This document shows positions 9,886-19,277 of a stretch of 64,000 nt of DNA, piece after piece. The notes beneath the pieces were generated by a model. The model saw only the letters and a list, made by a program, of their open reading frames with translations. It was not told where the DNA came from and ran no database searches. Numbering within the stretch: the stretch's first letter is position 1; every line of letters begins with the position of its first letter. The position numbers and the translations under genes were made by a program. The stretch comes from Paraglaciecola sp. MB-3u-78 (lineage in GTDB: Bacteria; Pseudomonadota; Gammaproteobacteria; Enterobacterales; Alteromonadaceae), in the NCBI RefSeq assembly GCF_002835935.1, contig NZ_PJCF01000003.1, positions 124,001 to 188,000 on the forward strand, in the 5' to 3' direction.

Positions 9886-10200
9886 GTGACTAAATTGGAA
9901 GTCGTTGAGTCACCTAAAGGTTACTTCACCTTACAAGGTGATTTAAACCGTAACACTATCCCTAAGTCAGGCGCATTAGCAACGCTTGATCGAAGCAATC
10001 AAAACAACTCCAAAGATGCAGCTTTCACCCTTGATATGTTAGGTGTGAGTAATTCTGATACTGCAGGCTTAGCTTGGTTGATGAATTTTTTGAAAGGTAA
10101 CCAACAACAGAATGTTCATTTTGAACTTAAAAACATCCCAGAAAGGTTGAGAAAGCTTGCAAAAATAAGCGACGTAGATAGTTTTTTGTCTGTACAATAA
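9886..10200 (+). CDS. mlaB: MlaB, STAS-domain subunit of the Mla transporter
   Basis: MlaB is a cytoplasmic STAS-domain protein that binds MlaF and is needed for assembly and activity of the transporter. The 104-residue product begins with GTG directly after the mlaC stop, with AAGGAAA upstream. The STAS core reads AAFTLDMLGVSNSDTAGLAWL, in which the Ser/Asp/Thr loop at about residues 51-57 is the conserved functional site. Size and position are as in E. coli. Confidence 0.92.
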   Translation: MTKLEVVESPKGYFTLQGDLNRNTIPKSGALATLDRSNQNNSKDAAFTLDMLGVSNSDTAGLAWLMNFLKGNQQQNVHFELKNIPERLRKLAKISDVDSFLSVQ

Positions 10201-10229
10201 CCGATTATTTTTACACATCTGGACTTGTC

Positions 10230-10487
10230 ATGGATAATCAACAAATTGAAGCGCTTTTGCTTGAAACCTTAAGCTTAGCCGAAGCACATGTAAAGGGTGA
10301 TGGATCTCATTTCCAAGTGATCGCTGTGAGTGATCAGTTTGAAGATATGAGTAGGGTCAAAAAACAGCAGTTTGTTTATGCGCCTTTGGCCGCAAAAATT
10401 GCTGAAGGTAGTATGCATGCAGTTTCCATTAAAACCTTTACCGAAAGCCAATGGAAGCGTGAGAAAATGTTTAACCTTCCTCAATAA
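10230..10487 (+). CDS. ibaG: IbaG, BolA-family protein
   Basis: This 85-residue BolA/YrbA-type protein is related to BolA factors that pair with monothiol glutaredoxins and handle iron-sulfur clusters. E. coli IbaG is linked to acid stress and envelope integrity. The family fold is recognisable in HVKGDGSHFQVIAVSDQF (about residues 21-38) and the basic helix segment RVKKQQFVYAPL. It sits between mlaB and murA, its usual place, with gaps of 29 and 46 bases. Confidence 0.93.
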   Translation: MDNQQIEALLLETLSLAEAHVKGDGSHFQVIAVSDQFEDMSRVKKQQFVYAPLAAKIAEGSMHAVSIKTFTESQWKREKMFNLPQ

Positions 10488-10533
10488 TATTCACAACCCC
10501 CTTCACCCTCGTAACATCAAATAGAGTGCATTT

Positions 10534-11796
10534 ATGGACAAATTAATTATCGAAGCTTGCCCGCCGCTTAACGGAAGTGTGACTATTTCAGGCGCCAAAA
10601 ATGCTGCATTGCCAATTCTGATGTCAAGCATACTGGCAGACTCTACTTGTTATTTCGATAATGTTCCTGAGCTTAGAGATATATACACCAGTTTATCTTT
10701 GCTGAGTGAGTTAGGTGCTAAAGCTTATCGCCAAGATGCTCAATCTGTGGTGATTGATCCGAGTTCTATTGATAATTTTAATGCTTCTTACGAATTAGTT
10801 AAGACTATGCGTGCATCTATATTGGTGTTGGGACCACTTTTGGCTAAGTTTGGTCAGGCAAATGTGTCTTTACCTGGTGGTTGTGCAATAGGCGCTCGTC
10901 CAGTGAATTTGCATCTGCAAGGACTTGAACAGATGGGAGCCAAAATTGATGTAGATAATGGTTACATCAGGGCGTCTGTGAACGGAAAGTTACGAGGCGC
11001 TCACATATTTATGGATGTGGTAAGTGTCGGTGCCACTGAGAATTTGATGATGGCTGCGTGTTTGGCGCAAGGTGAAACCATTTTAGAAAATGCGGCAAAA
11101 GAGCCAGAGATTGTTGACTTAGCCCATTGTCTAAATGCGATGGGCGCTAAAGTGTCCCATGCTGGAAGTGATAAAATTGTCATTCAGGGAGTTGAGTCTT
11201 TATCAGGATGTCGTTATCGCGTATTGCCTGACAGAATTGAAACGGGAACGTTTTTAATTGCAGCTGCAGTCACAGGTGGCAAGATCCGCTGTGAACAAGC
11301 GGCACCAAAAACTCTGGAAGCAGTAATGGATAAATTGTCTAAGGCGGGGGCTAAATTAACTGTTGGTGATGATTGGATTGAGTTGGATATGACCAATAGG
11401 CAACTTATTAGTGTTGATATTAAAACCGCCCCGCACCCAGGATTTCCAACTGATATGCAAGCGCAATTTGTTGCGCTTAATTGTTTGGCTGAAGGAACAA
11501 GTGTGGTGACCGAAAATATTTTTGAAAACCGTTTTATGCATGTACCTGAATTACAGCGAATGGGTGCCGATATATCGTTGCAAGCCAATAGTGCAGTCTG
11601 TAATGGAAAGTCAATTTTAAAGGGCGCTCAAGTGATGGCCACGGACCTGAGGGCTTCTGCGAGTTTGGTGATTGCAGGGTTGGTTGCAGAAGGGCAAACC
11701 ACAGTAGATCGCATTTATCATTTAGATCGTGGTTATGAACATATTGAGAGAAAGTTAAATGGGTTAGGTGCTAACATCAAACGTGTTACGGGATAA
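10534..11796 (+). CDS. murA: MurA, UDP-GlcNAc enolpyruvyl transferase
   Basis: MurA catalyses the first committed step of peptidoglycan synthesis, transferring enolpyruvate from PEP to UDP-N-acetylglucosamine in the cytoplasm. The 420-residue protein is full length for the EPSP-synthase fold. Catalytic Cys117 lies in the loop [13 protein letters not shown]; this is the residue alkylated by fosfomycin, so the enzyme should be of the sensitive type. Lys22 and the Arg/Asp motifs RIETGTF and GFPTDMQAQ are present. It closes the mla-ibaG operon and converges with degS 27 bases later. Confidence 0.97.
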   Translation: MDKLIIEACPPLNGSVTISGAKNAALPILMSSILADSTCYFDNVPELRDIYTSLSLLSELGAKAYRQDAQSVVIDPSSIDNFNASYELVKTMRASILVLGPLLAKFGQANVSLPGGCAIGARPVNLHLQGLEQMGAKIDVDNGYIRASVNGKLRGAHIFMDVVSVGATENLMMAACLAQGETILENAAKEPEIVDLAHCLNAMGAKVSHAGSDKIVIQGVESLSGCRYRVLPDRIETGTFLIAAAVTGGKIRCEQAAPKTLEAVMDKLSKAGAKLTVGDDWIELDMTNRQLISVDIKTAPHPGFPTDMQAQFVALNCLAEGTSVVTENIFENRFMHVPELQRMGADISLQANSAVCNGKSILKGAQVMATDLRASASLVIAGLVAEGQTTVDRIYHLDRGYEHIERKLNGLGANIKRVTG

Positions 11797-11822
11797 TAAA
11801 ATCGTAACCTTAAGGCTAGCGG

Positions 11823-12875
11823 TTACTGCAATTCTGCCACTATCATGTCTAATTTCAGCATTGTACCGTCTCTGTTCACTTCAAAAGTGACAGTGTTTCC
11901 TGGTGTAGTATCGGCAATATAATCCAAAGTATCGCGAATACTAATGGCCGGAATATTGTTCACAGATAGAATAAGGTCACTAACCTGTAAGCCGCCCAAT
12001 TCTGCTGGACTTCCTTTTACTACAGATGTCACCAAAATCCCAGCGCTTGTTAGTCCAGCCTGTTGACCTACAAAACCTAATGCCCCACGCGTCACTTTGC
12101 CAGTGGCGATGATTTCACCCATGACTTTTTTAGCCAAATTGTAAGGGACAGCAAAAGACACTCCATCAACAGATTCAACACGACTTCGACTGATGCGAGT
12201 TTTAAAGTTAGCATTGTTGATGCCTATCAAAAAACCTTCACTGTCTATGAGTGCTCCACCAGAGTTGCCCTCGTTAAGTGCTGCGTCTGTCTGAATATAA
12301 TCGAAATAATTATTAAGCTCGTTGTTACTGATCCGGCTAACAATACCTTTTGTAACTGTTTGTCCTAAGTTATAGGGATTACCTAAGGCTAAGACTACGT
12401 CTCCTACTAATGTTTTAGGATCATCTAGTTGCGGAATAGGGTGAAGGTTTTCTACGGATACGTTGAGCACTGCTAGATCTGTTATGGGGTCATAACCAAC
12501 AATTTGTGCTTCTTCGAGTCGACCATCTTGCAAACCTACTAAAATGAGCTTGGCATTGGCAATCACGTGATAACAAGTCAGGATATAGCCATTGGAGGTC
12601 ATAATCACACCAGAACCAAGACTCGTCCGTTCGATTGGCTGCCGACGATTATAGCCGCTTCTTTCGATGCTTTGACTATAGATGTTAACTACTGCAGGAC
12701 CTGCTGCATTAACCGCTGGATTAAGGCTGAGTTTTTTTGAACTCTCTTGCTCAGTAAATAATGTCAGTGGCAGACCACTACCTTTACGTAAATCGGGGAC
12801 CAGTAATAAAATGACGGAAGAAATGATCACTCCTATAAGGATGGATTTTAAAAAGAAAGATAAGGATTTTAGCAC
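11823..12875 (-). CDS. degS: DegS, membrane-anchored stress-sensing serine protease
   Basis: DegS senses misfolded outer-membrane proteins through its PDZ domain and makes the first cut in anti-sigma factor RseA, releasing sigma-E. The 350-residue protein has an N-terminal transmembrane anchor (about 9-27), a trypsin-like domain with triad His103, Asp133 and Ser205 (in GNSGGALID), and one PDZ domain from about 255. A single PDZ and an uncleaved anchor distinguish it from DegQ. It follows degQ on the same strand, separated by 160 bases that contain a strong inverted repeat. Confidence 0.94.
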   Translation of the reverse strand: MLKSLSFFLKSILIGVIISSVILLLVPDLRKGSGLPLTLFTEQESSKKLSLNPAVNAAGPAVVNIYSQSIERSGYNRRQPIERTSLGSGVIMTSNGYILTCYHVIANAKLILVGLQDGRLEEAQIVGYDPITDLAVLNVSVENLHPIPQLDDPKTLVGDVVLALGNPYNLGQTVTKGIVSRISNNELNNYFDYIQTDAALNEGNSGGALIDSEGFLIGINNANFKTRISRSRVESVDGVSFAVPYNLAKKVMGEIIATGKVTRGALGFVGQQAGLTSAGILVTSVVKGSPAELGGLQVSDLILSVNNIPAISIRDTLDYIADTTPGNTVTFEVNRDGTMLKLDMIVAELQ

Positions 12876-12960
12876 GGGCGATATTAAATATTTTCTACAT
12901 CAGATACGATAAATAATAACATTGAAATCATTGAGTTGATAGCAGTACTAAGTCTATACC

Positions 12961-13019
12961 TATACCACCTCAAGATGTTGAATTCAGCGCATCTTGAGGC
13001 GGTATGAGTATAATACCGC
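12961..13019. repeat. Compound inverted repeat between degQ and degS
   Basis: Two overlapping hairpins can form. Outer arms 12963-12978 and 12991-13005 pair TACC-CCTCAAGATG with its complement over about 15 bases with one mismatch. The right arm can alternatively pair in a seven-base stem, GCGGTAT (12999-13005) with ATACCGC (13013-13019). The mutually exclusive pairing resembles an attenuator, but no uridine tract follows on either strand. It could equally be a small dispersed palindromic repeat. No second copy was seen in this window. Confidence 0.55.
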
Positions 13020-13035
13020 TATCACTAGTCAGTTT

Positions 13036-14403
13036 TTATTGACGGATCACCAAATATAAAGAAGAGATACCGCGTTTAACATTAAGCGCAATAACGCCTT
13101 GAGCATCTTCTAGTTCAGTGCGTAATTGCACCAGGTTATCCACTTTTTTGCGATTAATACCGATTATCACATCACCATCTTGTAAGCCAATACGACTCGC
13201 TGGAGAACGAGATTCGATATTGGAAATGATGACCCCATTATCGCCTTGTTCAGATTTACCGTTGGTTAAGGTTGCCCCCTCTAATGCTGGGTGTATTTCT
13301 TTAGCAACCACCACATTTTGTGTTGCATCGCCTAGCACAACATTAATTTTTTCACGTTTGCCTTTGCGTAATACTGTTAATTCAAGTTTAGTGCCTGCGC
13401 CTTTACTGGCGACTTTCGCCCTTAATTCTTGGAAACTCACAACGGATCTACCATTAATTTCTGTAATAATGTCACCAGCTTGAATTCCGCCTTTTTCAGC
13501 CGCTGAGTCTGGCGAAACCTCACTTACAAATGCGCCTTGATTGACATCTAGATTCATAGCATCTGACAAGCCTGAGTCGATGTCTTGACCCATGATACCG
13601 AGTAAACCACGACGTACTTCACCAAACTCTATAATCTGGTCGACTAAACTTTTCATCATATTGCTGGGTATCGCGAAACCAATGCCGACATTACCGCCGT
13701 TAGGCCCAAAAATAGCCGTGTTAATTCCGACCAACTCACCTCGAAGACTAACCAAGGCTCCACCAGAGTTTCCTCGGTTAATTGCAGCATCAGTTTGAAT
13801 GAAATTCTCGTATCCACCTATGTTTAAGCCAGAACGTCCAAGGGCGCTAACTATACCTGAGGTGACCGTTTGATTGAGTCCAAAAGGGTTACCAATAGCC
13901 ACCACAAAATCGCCTACTCTCAACTCGTCTGAGTCAGCGAGAGGCATAGCTGCCAATGCATCAGGTTCTATTTTTAATAACGCAATATCACTTTGCTCAT
14001 CTGCACCCAATTTTTTTGCTTTGAATTCACGACCATCTGTCAGTTTAACGATAATCTCATCAGCATTATCAACCACGTGATTATTCGTCACCACGTACCC
14101 TTTTTTGGCATCGATAATGACGCCCGAACCTAACCCTTTAAAGGGTCTTTCTTGCACTTGCTCCTCTGTTCCCCCAAAAAAATGCTTAAACATCTCTGGT
14201 ACACGTTGTCGAGATACTTGAGTGCCTTCAACAGAAATACTGACAATTGCCGGTGTGGCTTTGTCTAACATAGGAGCGAGGCTAGGTATTTCACCTTTGT
14301 CAGTTGAAAGGAAAGGTAATGCGGCGTTAGACACTAAGCTGACCGACATGCTTGCAGTCACTATGCAACAAGCTACTAAAAAACGATTTACTACTCTACT
14401 CAT
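13036..14403 (-). CDS. degQ: DegQ/DegP-type periplasmic serine protease
   Basis: This HtrA-family endoprotease and chaperone of the periplasm has 455 residues. A signal peptide covers 1-27 (cleavage after SNA). The protease domain has triad His109, Asp139 and Ser213 (GNSGGALV), and two PDZ domains follow, from about 260 and 365. The LA loop (about 65-88) is short, as in DegQ rather than DegP, and the degQ-degS order supports that assignment. In E. coli this pair is next to zapG and zapE, as here. Confidence 0.92.
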   Translation of the reverse strand: MSRVVNRFLVACCIVTASMSVSLVSNAALPFLSTDKGEIPSLAPMLDKATPAIVSISVEGTQVSRQRVPEMFKHFFGGTEEQVQERPFKGLGSGVIIDAKKGYVVTNNHVVDNADEIIVKLTDGREFKAKKLGADEQSDIALLKIEPDALAAMPLADSDELRVGDFVVAIGNPFGLNQTVTSGIVSALGRSGLNIGGYENFIQTDAAINRGNSGGALVSLRGELVGINTAIFGPNGGNVGIGFAIPSNMMKSLVDQIIEFGEVRRGLLGIMGQDIDSGLSDAMNLDVNQGAFVSEVSPDSAAEKGGIQAGDIITEINGRSVVSFQELRAKVASKGAGTKLELTVLRKGKREKINVVLGDATQNVVVAKEIHPALEGATLTNGKSEQGDNGVIISNIESRSPASRIGLQDGDVIIGINRKKVDNLVQLRTELEDAQGVIALNVKRGISSLYLVIRQ

Positions 14404-14470
14404 CAGTTGTCATCTCCAATATCTAAATTTAAAGGCAATATAAAGACTATATTGGTCCCGTAAAAGTTCA

Positions 14471-14908
14471 TTATTTACTGTTTTTAGTAGGGGCTTCTTT
14501 ACCGCCCGAGAACAATCCTGAACTTTGTGAAGAAAAGTCTAATGGTTGTATGTCTGCACTAGATTTTTCACGTACGGGTTTGGTACTTTTATTACGTAAA
14601 TAAGCCGTAGTATGCTCACCAAAGTAACTCAACGAACTGCCTTCTGGTACAGCCTGCTGACTAATTAGTCGCTGTTCATAATCTTCAACCTGCTGTTTTA
14701 AGGTGGTGGATTGAGCGATTAAGCTTTCTGCAATTTGTTTGGTTTCTTGAATATGAACAGCAGCTTGCTGGCTCATTAATTCTTGAATTGTTTGCTCACT
14801 TTCGGCCTTACCTGATGTCTGCAGCTTCTTTTTAGTGAAAAACATGGCAACAAAAAAACCCATAATCCCGCCCACTAATAACAGCAATAACCCTACAAAC
14901 CAATCCAT
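14471..14908 (-). CDS. zapG: ZapG (YhcB, DUF1043), inner-membrane division/envelope protein
   Basis: A 145-residue bitopic protein with one N-terminal transmembrane helix (about residues 4-22) and a long coiled coil (about 35-90, rich in E, Q, L and A). The tail is disordered and ends in Ser/Lys. This is the architecture of YhcB/ZapG, which in E. coli associates with the divisome and elongasome and coordinates envelope synthesis. The neighbouring degQ, degS and zapE are its usual partners. The C-terminal part is poorly conserved in general. Confidence 0.88.
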   Translation of the reverse strand: MDWFVGLLLLLVGGIMGFFVAMFFTKKKLQTSGKAESEQTIQELMSQQAAVHIQETKQIAESLIAQSTTLKQQVEDYEQRLISQQAVPEGSSLSYFGEHTTAYLRNKSTKPVREKSSADIQPLDFSSQSSGLFSGGKEAPTKNSK

Positions 14909-15092
14909 AACGTCTCCTATTTTTTTACTTATTTCTGCTCATCTGGTTCGCTACTATTTATTAAAATATAAAGTATTGACCATGAGCAAGCTTGCTATAT
15001 TTGTTATTATACGCCCAGCACTTTCAATGCGGTCATTTTATTTGTATTCAAGTGTTAAAAACACCCATAAGTGAAAGGAAAAATACCAGAGA

Positions 15093-16199
15093 ATGATTGA
15101 TTTTACACCATGGCAAAAATATCAAAAGGATCTACAAGATCCTGAATTTCTCTATGACGGCGCTCAGGAAAATGCGGTAAAAGAATTACAACGGTTGTAT
15201 GACGAATTAACTCATCCTGAGAAAAAACTGACTTGGCGAGTAAAGTTACAGAGTAAGTTTGGCAAGGGGATGCGTAAACCTAGTATCCAGGGGGTATATT
15301 TTTGGGGTGGGGTAGGACGAGGTAAAACCTATCTGGTTGACACATTTTATGAATGTTTGCCTTTCAAAAGAAAGATGCGGATTCATTTTCATCGCTTTAT
15401 GTATAGGGTGCACCAAGAACTTAAATCTCTAGAAGGTCAACCAGACCCCCTAAAAACCATAGGCAAAATTTTTGCCAAAGAAACCAAAGTGATTTGTTTT
15501 GATGAGTTTTTCGTGTCTGATATTACAGATGCAATGATTTTAGGTACCTTAATGGAAGAGCTCTTTGGCCATGGTATTGTGTTAGTTGCCACTTCAAATA
15601 TAGTGCCTGACGAGCTGTATCGTAATGGTCTGCAACGAGCAAGGTTTTTACCGGCGATTGAATTAATTAATCAAAATACGCGTATTGTGAATGTAGATAG
15701 TGGCGTAGATTATCGCCTGCGGACTTTAGAGCAGGCAGAAATTTTTCATTACCCGTTAGATAATCAAGCCAATCAAAATTTGCATAAATATTTTATACAA
15801 CTGGCACCCGAGCTAGGCATCGAAAATCAAGAAATACAAGTGGAAGGTCGGATGATCCCAACCTTGCATTATGCGGATGGGGTTGTGATGTTTGAGTTTC
15901 GCAATATTTGTGATGGGCCCAGAAGCCAAACTGACTATATGGAAATAAGTCGCCTATATCACACGGTATTAATTGCTAATGTAGAGCAAATGGGACGAAC
16001 AACCGATGATATCGCTCGGCGTTTTATTGCTATGGTGGATGAATTTTATGAACGTAATGTTAAGTTGATTATGTCAGCTGAGGTGTCAATGGAAACTCTT
16101 TATGTAGATGGTCAACTTAATTTTGAATTTATGCGCTGCCTAAGTAGGCTAAATGAAATGCAGTCTCATGATTACCTTGCATCACAGCATATTCCTTAA
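15093..16199 (+). CDS. zapE: ZapE, AFG1-like AAA+ ATPase of cell division
   Basis: ZapE is an AFG1/LACE1-family ATPase that acts on the Z-ring during constriction under stress or low oxygen. The 368-residue protein has Walker A GGVGRGKTY (about 72-80), Walker B VICFDEFFVSDI (about 134-145) and a sensor ATSN. The length matches the E. coli protein (375). It is divergent from zapG across a 184-base gap. The rplM-rpsI genes that follow in E. coli are absent here, where a YeeN-type gene comes next. Confidence 0.95.
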   Translation: MIDFTPWQKYQKDLQDPEFLYDGAQENAVKELQRLYDELTHPEKKLTWRVKLQSKFGKGMRKPSIQGVYFWGGVGRGKTYLVDTFYECLPFKRKMRIHFHRFMYRVHQELKSLEGQPDPLKTIGKIFAKETKVICFDEFFVSDITDAMILGTLMEELFGHGIVLVATSNIVPDELYRNGLQRARFLPAIELINQNTRIVNVDSGVDYRLRTLEQAEIFHYPLDNQANQNLHKYFIQLAPELGIENQEIQVEGRMIPTLHYADGVVMFEFRNICDGPRSQTDYMEISRLYHTVLIANVEQMGRTTDDIARRFIAMVDEFYERNVKLIMSAEVSMETLYVDGQLNFEFMRCLSRLNEMQSHDYLASQHIP

Positions 16200-16312
16200 A
16201 ATTTAGGATTACAGATTGAATGGGTTTTGTTATCTGCCTTGAATATCGGTAAAATCCTCCACATACATCTAATCGTGCCAGGTGCTCGATATTATTAGAA
16301 GAGAATAATTAA

Positions 16313-17035
16313 ATGGGTAGAAAGTTTGAAGTGCGTAAAATCTCCATGGCAAAGACCGCTGGAGCGAAAACCAAAGTCTATTCCAAGTACGGCAAAGAAA
16401 TTTATGTTGTTGCCAAAAATGGTGGAATAGATCCTCAAGCAAACTTGGCTCTGCGTAGGCTGATCGAAAAAGCCAAAAAAGACCAAGTTCCTAGTCATGT
16501 TATTGACAAAGCGATTGATAAAGCCGCAGGGGGCGCGGGTGAAGACTATGTGCCTGCTCGTTATGAAGGCTTTGGTCCTGGTGGATGTATGGTGATAGTT
16601 GATTGTCTAACCGACAACAATAATCGCACTATTACTGATGTACGCAATTGTTTCACCAAGACTGGTGCGAAATTGGGTGTTGAAGGATCAGTAGGTCATG
16701 TGTTTGATCACCAAGCGGTATTTGCCTTTAAAGGTGATGATGAAGATGCAGTACTCGAAACATTGATGGAAGCTGACGTTGACGTTACAGAAGTAGAGTG
16801 TGAAGAAGGAATCGTAACTGTTTATGCTCCTCATACAGAATACAATAATACACGAACTGCACTAACCGATGACAGTCCTGATATTGAATTTGAAGCAGAT
16901 GAAATTACCTTTATCCCACAAACCGAGTCTGTTGTGAGTGGCGAGGATGTAGCCACGTTTGACAAATTCATGGACATGTTAGAAGACTGTGACGATGTGC
17001 AACACGTTTATCACAATGCAGTCATTGAGCGTTAA
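16313..17035 (+). CDS. YebC/PmpR-family protein, YeeN-like
   Basis: A 240-residue member of the YebC/PmpR (TACO1) family. These proteins relieve ribosome stalling at certain proline motifs or act as transcription factors. The start MGRKFEVRK and the overall sequence resemble E. coli YeeN more than YebC, which begins MAGHSKW and is usually near ruvC. Conserved segments include [21 protein letters not shown] and the acidic C-terminus ending DVQHVYHN. The ATG at 16313 has no strong ribosome binding site, but the residues match the YeeN start. A perfect terminator hairpin follows. Confidence 0.9.
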   Translation: MGRKFEVRKISMAKTAGAKTKVYSKYGKEIYVVAKNGGIDPQANLALRRLIEKAKKDQVPSHVIDKAIDKAAGGAGEDYVPARYEGFGPGGCMVIVDCLTDNNNRTITDVRNCFTKTGAKLGVEGSVGHVFDHQAVFAFKGDDEDAVLETLMEADVDVTEVECEEGIVTVYAPHTEYNNTRTALTDDSPDIEFEADEITFIPQTESVVSGEDVATFDKFMDMLEDCDDVQHVYHNAVIER

Positions 17036-17052
17036 ACCATTTTATTAACATT

Positions 17053-17080
17053 AAAAAGCTGAGCTTATGCTCAGCTTTTT
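17053..17080. terminator. Bidirectional rho-independent terminator
   Basis: A perfect 12-base stem (AAAAAGCTGAGC, loop TTAT, GCTCAGCTTTTT) lies 17 bases after the YeeN-like stop and 10 bases beyond the convergent ABC permease stop. Its A and T ends serve both strands. Confidence 0.93.
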
Positions 17081-17089
17081 AATGAATCA

Positions 17090-18262
17090 CTATGGATTGC
17101 TTTTTAACATACTGCGCCAAATATCTGCCCAATCTGGCTCCTTACCAAACAAGGTGATGTGGGCTCTGAATACGCGAGTAGCAAATAAACGAACGTAATA
17201 CACTCCTGCTATCAAAAATAACAAAGATAAACCGACTTGCCAGACTGGCACACTCATGGAAGCAATACGCATAGGCATAAAGCTGATAGAGGTAAGAGGT
17301 ACTAAAGACAATACTTTTGCCACCTGACCGTTGGGTTCCCCCATAACAATAAATACCAGCATAACGGGTAACATGGGTAGCAACATCAACCCGGTTTTTC
17401 CTGAGTGATTAGGGTCATCAATAGTCGCGGCGAAACCGACAAATACATAATTCCAAAACAACACACCCAGCACACAAAAAATTAAAATTTGTATCACCAC
17501 TGTGGCCGATACATTCATACTTTCACCACCACCGTCTGAAAAAACTGCGATACCAGTAAATACAATTGCCATCATAAAACATGTGGTCAACAGACTTTTA
17601 ATACTAGACAGACACAGGCCTAGTGCTTTGCCGTCGACCCATTGTTGATGGCTAATGCAGGTGAGTAATTGTTCGGTAATACGGTGTTGTTTTTCTTGTG
17701 TCACTGAGGTGAGTGATAAACCAAAGCTAGTAAAAACCGCCATCGCACTTAAAATTGCTGCAAGCAGTCCAAGCACTTTTACACTGCTGCCTACCACTTC
17801 TTCTGCTTGATTGACAAACGTCATGGAAATAGGGTTTTGTAATTTTTCTAATTGTTCTGGGCTAATGTCCATTGCTCTTAACAATATATCTTTTTGATCA
17901 GCAATCAGTGCTTGTTCTAATTCTTGTTGCCAAACACTTTGCTGAGAAATATACAGAGTAAACTCGTCTGACTGCCCAACCTTTAATATACCATCCAATG
18001 ATAATGCAGCAATTTTATCAAATAGTTGTTGTTCTTCGACGTTAGTATCTAGTGACGACAGCACAAATTTACTGTTTAGCTGAGTCTGTAACTGGCCTAT
18101 AACGGCTAAATTAACGGTTTTCTGTGTGCTTGATTGGCTCCATATCTGCACAGCAAAAATTGCGGCATAGATTAATAACATTAAAAAATAGCCGATTAGT
18201 TCCTGTTTCCATTTAAAGTTACGCATAAATTCCCAACGGGCAACTAATAACACCTTATCCAT
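17090..18262 (-). CDS. ABC-2 type transporter permease (NatB-like)
   Basis: A 390-residue inner-membrane permease of the ABC-2 type. It has one membrane helix near residues 25-42, a large extracytoplasmic domain (about 45-170), and five more hydrophobic segments between about 178 and 370. This layout matches NatB-like sodium or drug exporters. Its start overlaps the stop of the ATPase gene (18262), so the two form one two-gene transporter. The substrate cannot be told from sequence. The gene ends against the shared terminator at 17053-17080. Confidence 0.85.
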   Translation of the reverse strand: MDKVLLVARWEFMRNFKWKQELIGYFLMLLIYAAIFAVQIWSQSSTQKTVNLAVIGQLQTQLNSKFVLSSLDTNVEEQQLFDKIAALSLDGILKVGQSDEFTLYISQQSVWQQELEQALIADQKDILLRAMDISPEQLEKLQNPISMTFVNQAEEVVGSSVKVLGLLAAILSAMAVFTSFGLSLTSVTQEKQHRITEQLLTCISHQQWVDGKALGLCLSSIKSLLTTCFMMAIVFTGIAVFSDGGGESMNVSATVVIQILIFCVLGVLFWNYVFVGFAATIDDPNHSGKTGLMLLPMLPVMLVFIVMGEPNGQVAKVLSLVPLTSISFMPMRIASMSVPVWQVGLSLLFLIAGVYYVRLFATRVFRAHITLFGKEPDWADIWRSMLKSNP

Positions 18263-19179
18263 TATGCGGCTCCTTTGACACTGTTAATGTAGATGTCATG
18301 TAAACTGGGTTGTTCAGTTTGTAAACTTTCAATTTGATGCTCAGCTAACATACTTTGTAAAAACTGAGGGACATGGCATGACGGTGCTAAGGTGAATTGA
18401 ACGGTGTGGCTATCAATACTGATAAGCAGCATGATTTGTTCGGTCAGTGAAAAAGATTCACTGCTGACTGGATCACTAAATGTTACTGTTAAATGTGTTC
18501 CTAGCTGCGCGGCTTGGCGAATATCTTTAATTGAACCATATAAGGTTGCCTTACCTTTATTCATCAACAGAAACCTGTCGGCTAACTTTTCAACTAAAGA
18601 CATTTGATGGGCGCTAAGAATAATGGTGGTGCCTTGTTTTCGTAACAGCTGCAGAAATGATATGACTTTTTCTTGGTTAACGGGATCTAATCCAGAAAAA
18701 GGTTCATCAAGAAACACGATTTTAGGTCGGTGAATGATGGCACTAATCAATTGCACTTTTTGTTGATTACCTTTGGATAGGGTTTTTAGTTGGTCTCTTT
18801 TCCGCTCAGCTAATTCGAAGCTGGTTAGCCAAACATCAGCTTGTTCTAATGCATCTGCTTTTGTCATGCCTTTTAACTGCCCCATATAAACTAGGGTGTC
18901 CTGTATATTACTCTCTTGATATAGGCCTCGTTCTTCGGGCAAATAACCAAAGTCGCCACTAACTAATTTGGCTATCTTTTGACCTTCAATATTTGTAAAT
19001 GAAATCACTCCTGTATCAGGATAGGTTAAGCTGATTAACATACGGATTGTAGATGATTTACCTGCACCGTTAGGTCCAAGTAAAGCGAAAATTTCTCCCG
19101 ATTTCACTTCAAAAGATAAATCATCCACGGCGAGTACTTCCGCGTATTGTTTGCTAATCTGTTTGACTGATAATTGCAC
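18262..19179 (-). CDS. ABC transporter ATPase (NatA-like)
   Basis: The ATP-binding partner of the adjacent permease, 305 residues. Walker A is GPNGAGKSS (about 35-43), signature TLSKGNQQKVQL and Walker B KIVFLDEPFSGLDP. A C-terminal regulatory extension of about 85 residues resembles DUF4162, common in NatA and other ABC-2 exporters. The signature carries LSKGN rather than LSGGQ, which is normal for this branch. The two genes overlap by one base and are probably transcribed from upstream of 19179. Confidence 0.88.
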   Translation of the reverse strand: MQLSVKQISKQYAEVLAVDDLSFEVKSGEIFALLGPNGAGKSSTIRMLISLTYPDTGVISFTNIEGQKIAKLVSGDFGYLPEERGLYQESNIQDTLVYMGQLKGMTKADALEQADVWLTSFELAERKRDQLKTLSKGNQQKVQLISAIIHRPKIVFLDEPFSGLDPVNQEKVISFLQLLRKQGTTIILSAHQMSLVEKLADRFLLMNKGKATLYGSIKDIRQAAQLGTHLTVTFSDPVSSESFSLTEQIMLLISIDSHTVQFTLAPSCHVPQFLQSMLAEHQIESLQTEQPSLHDIYINSVKGAA

Positions 19180-19277
19180 ACCGTCTCCTTTTTAATCACG
19201 CAGCTATTTTAAATCAGTTTACCCTTTATGAAATTGCCTATATCAGCTCAATTGTTTCAAAAAATATTATTGACCAG

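Noticed and set aside
11805-11826. GTAACC/GGTTAC hairpin between murA and degS
   Set aside because: Short stem, long loop that includes the degS stop region, and no uridine tract.
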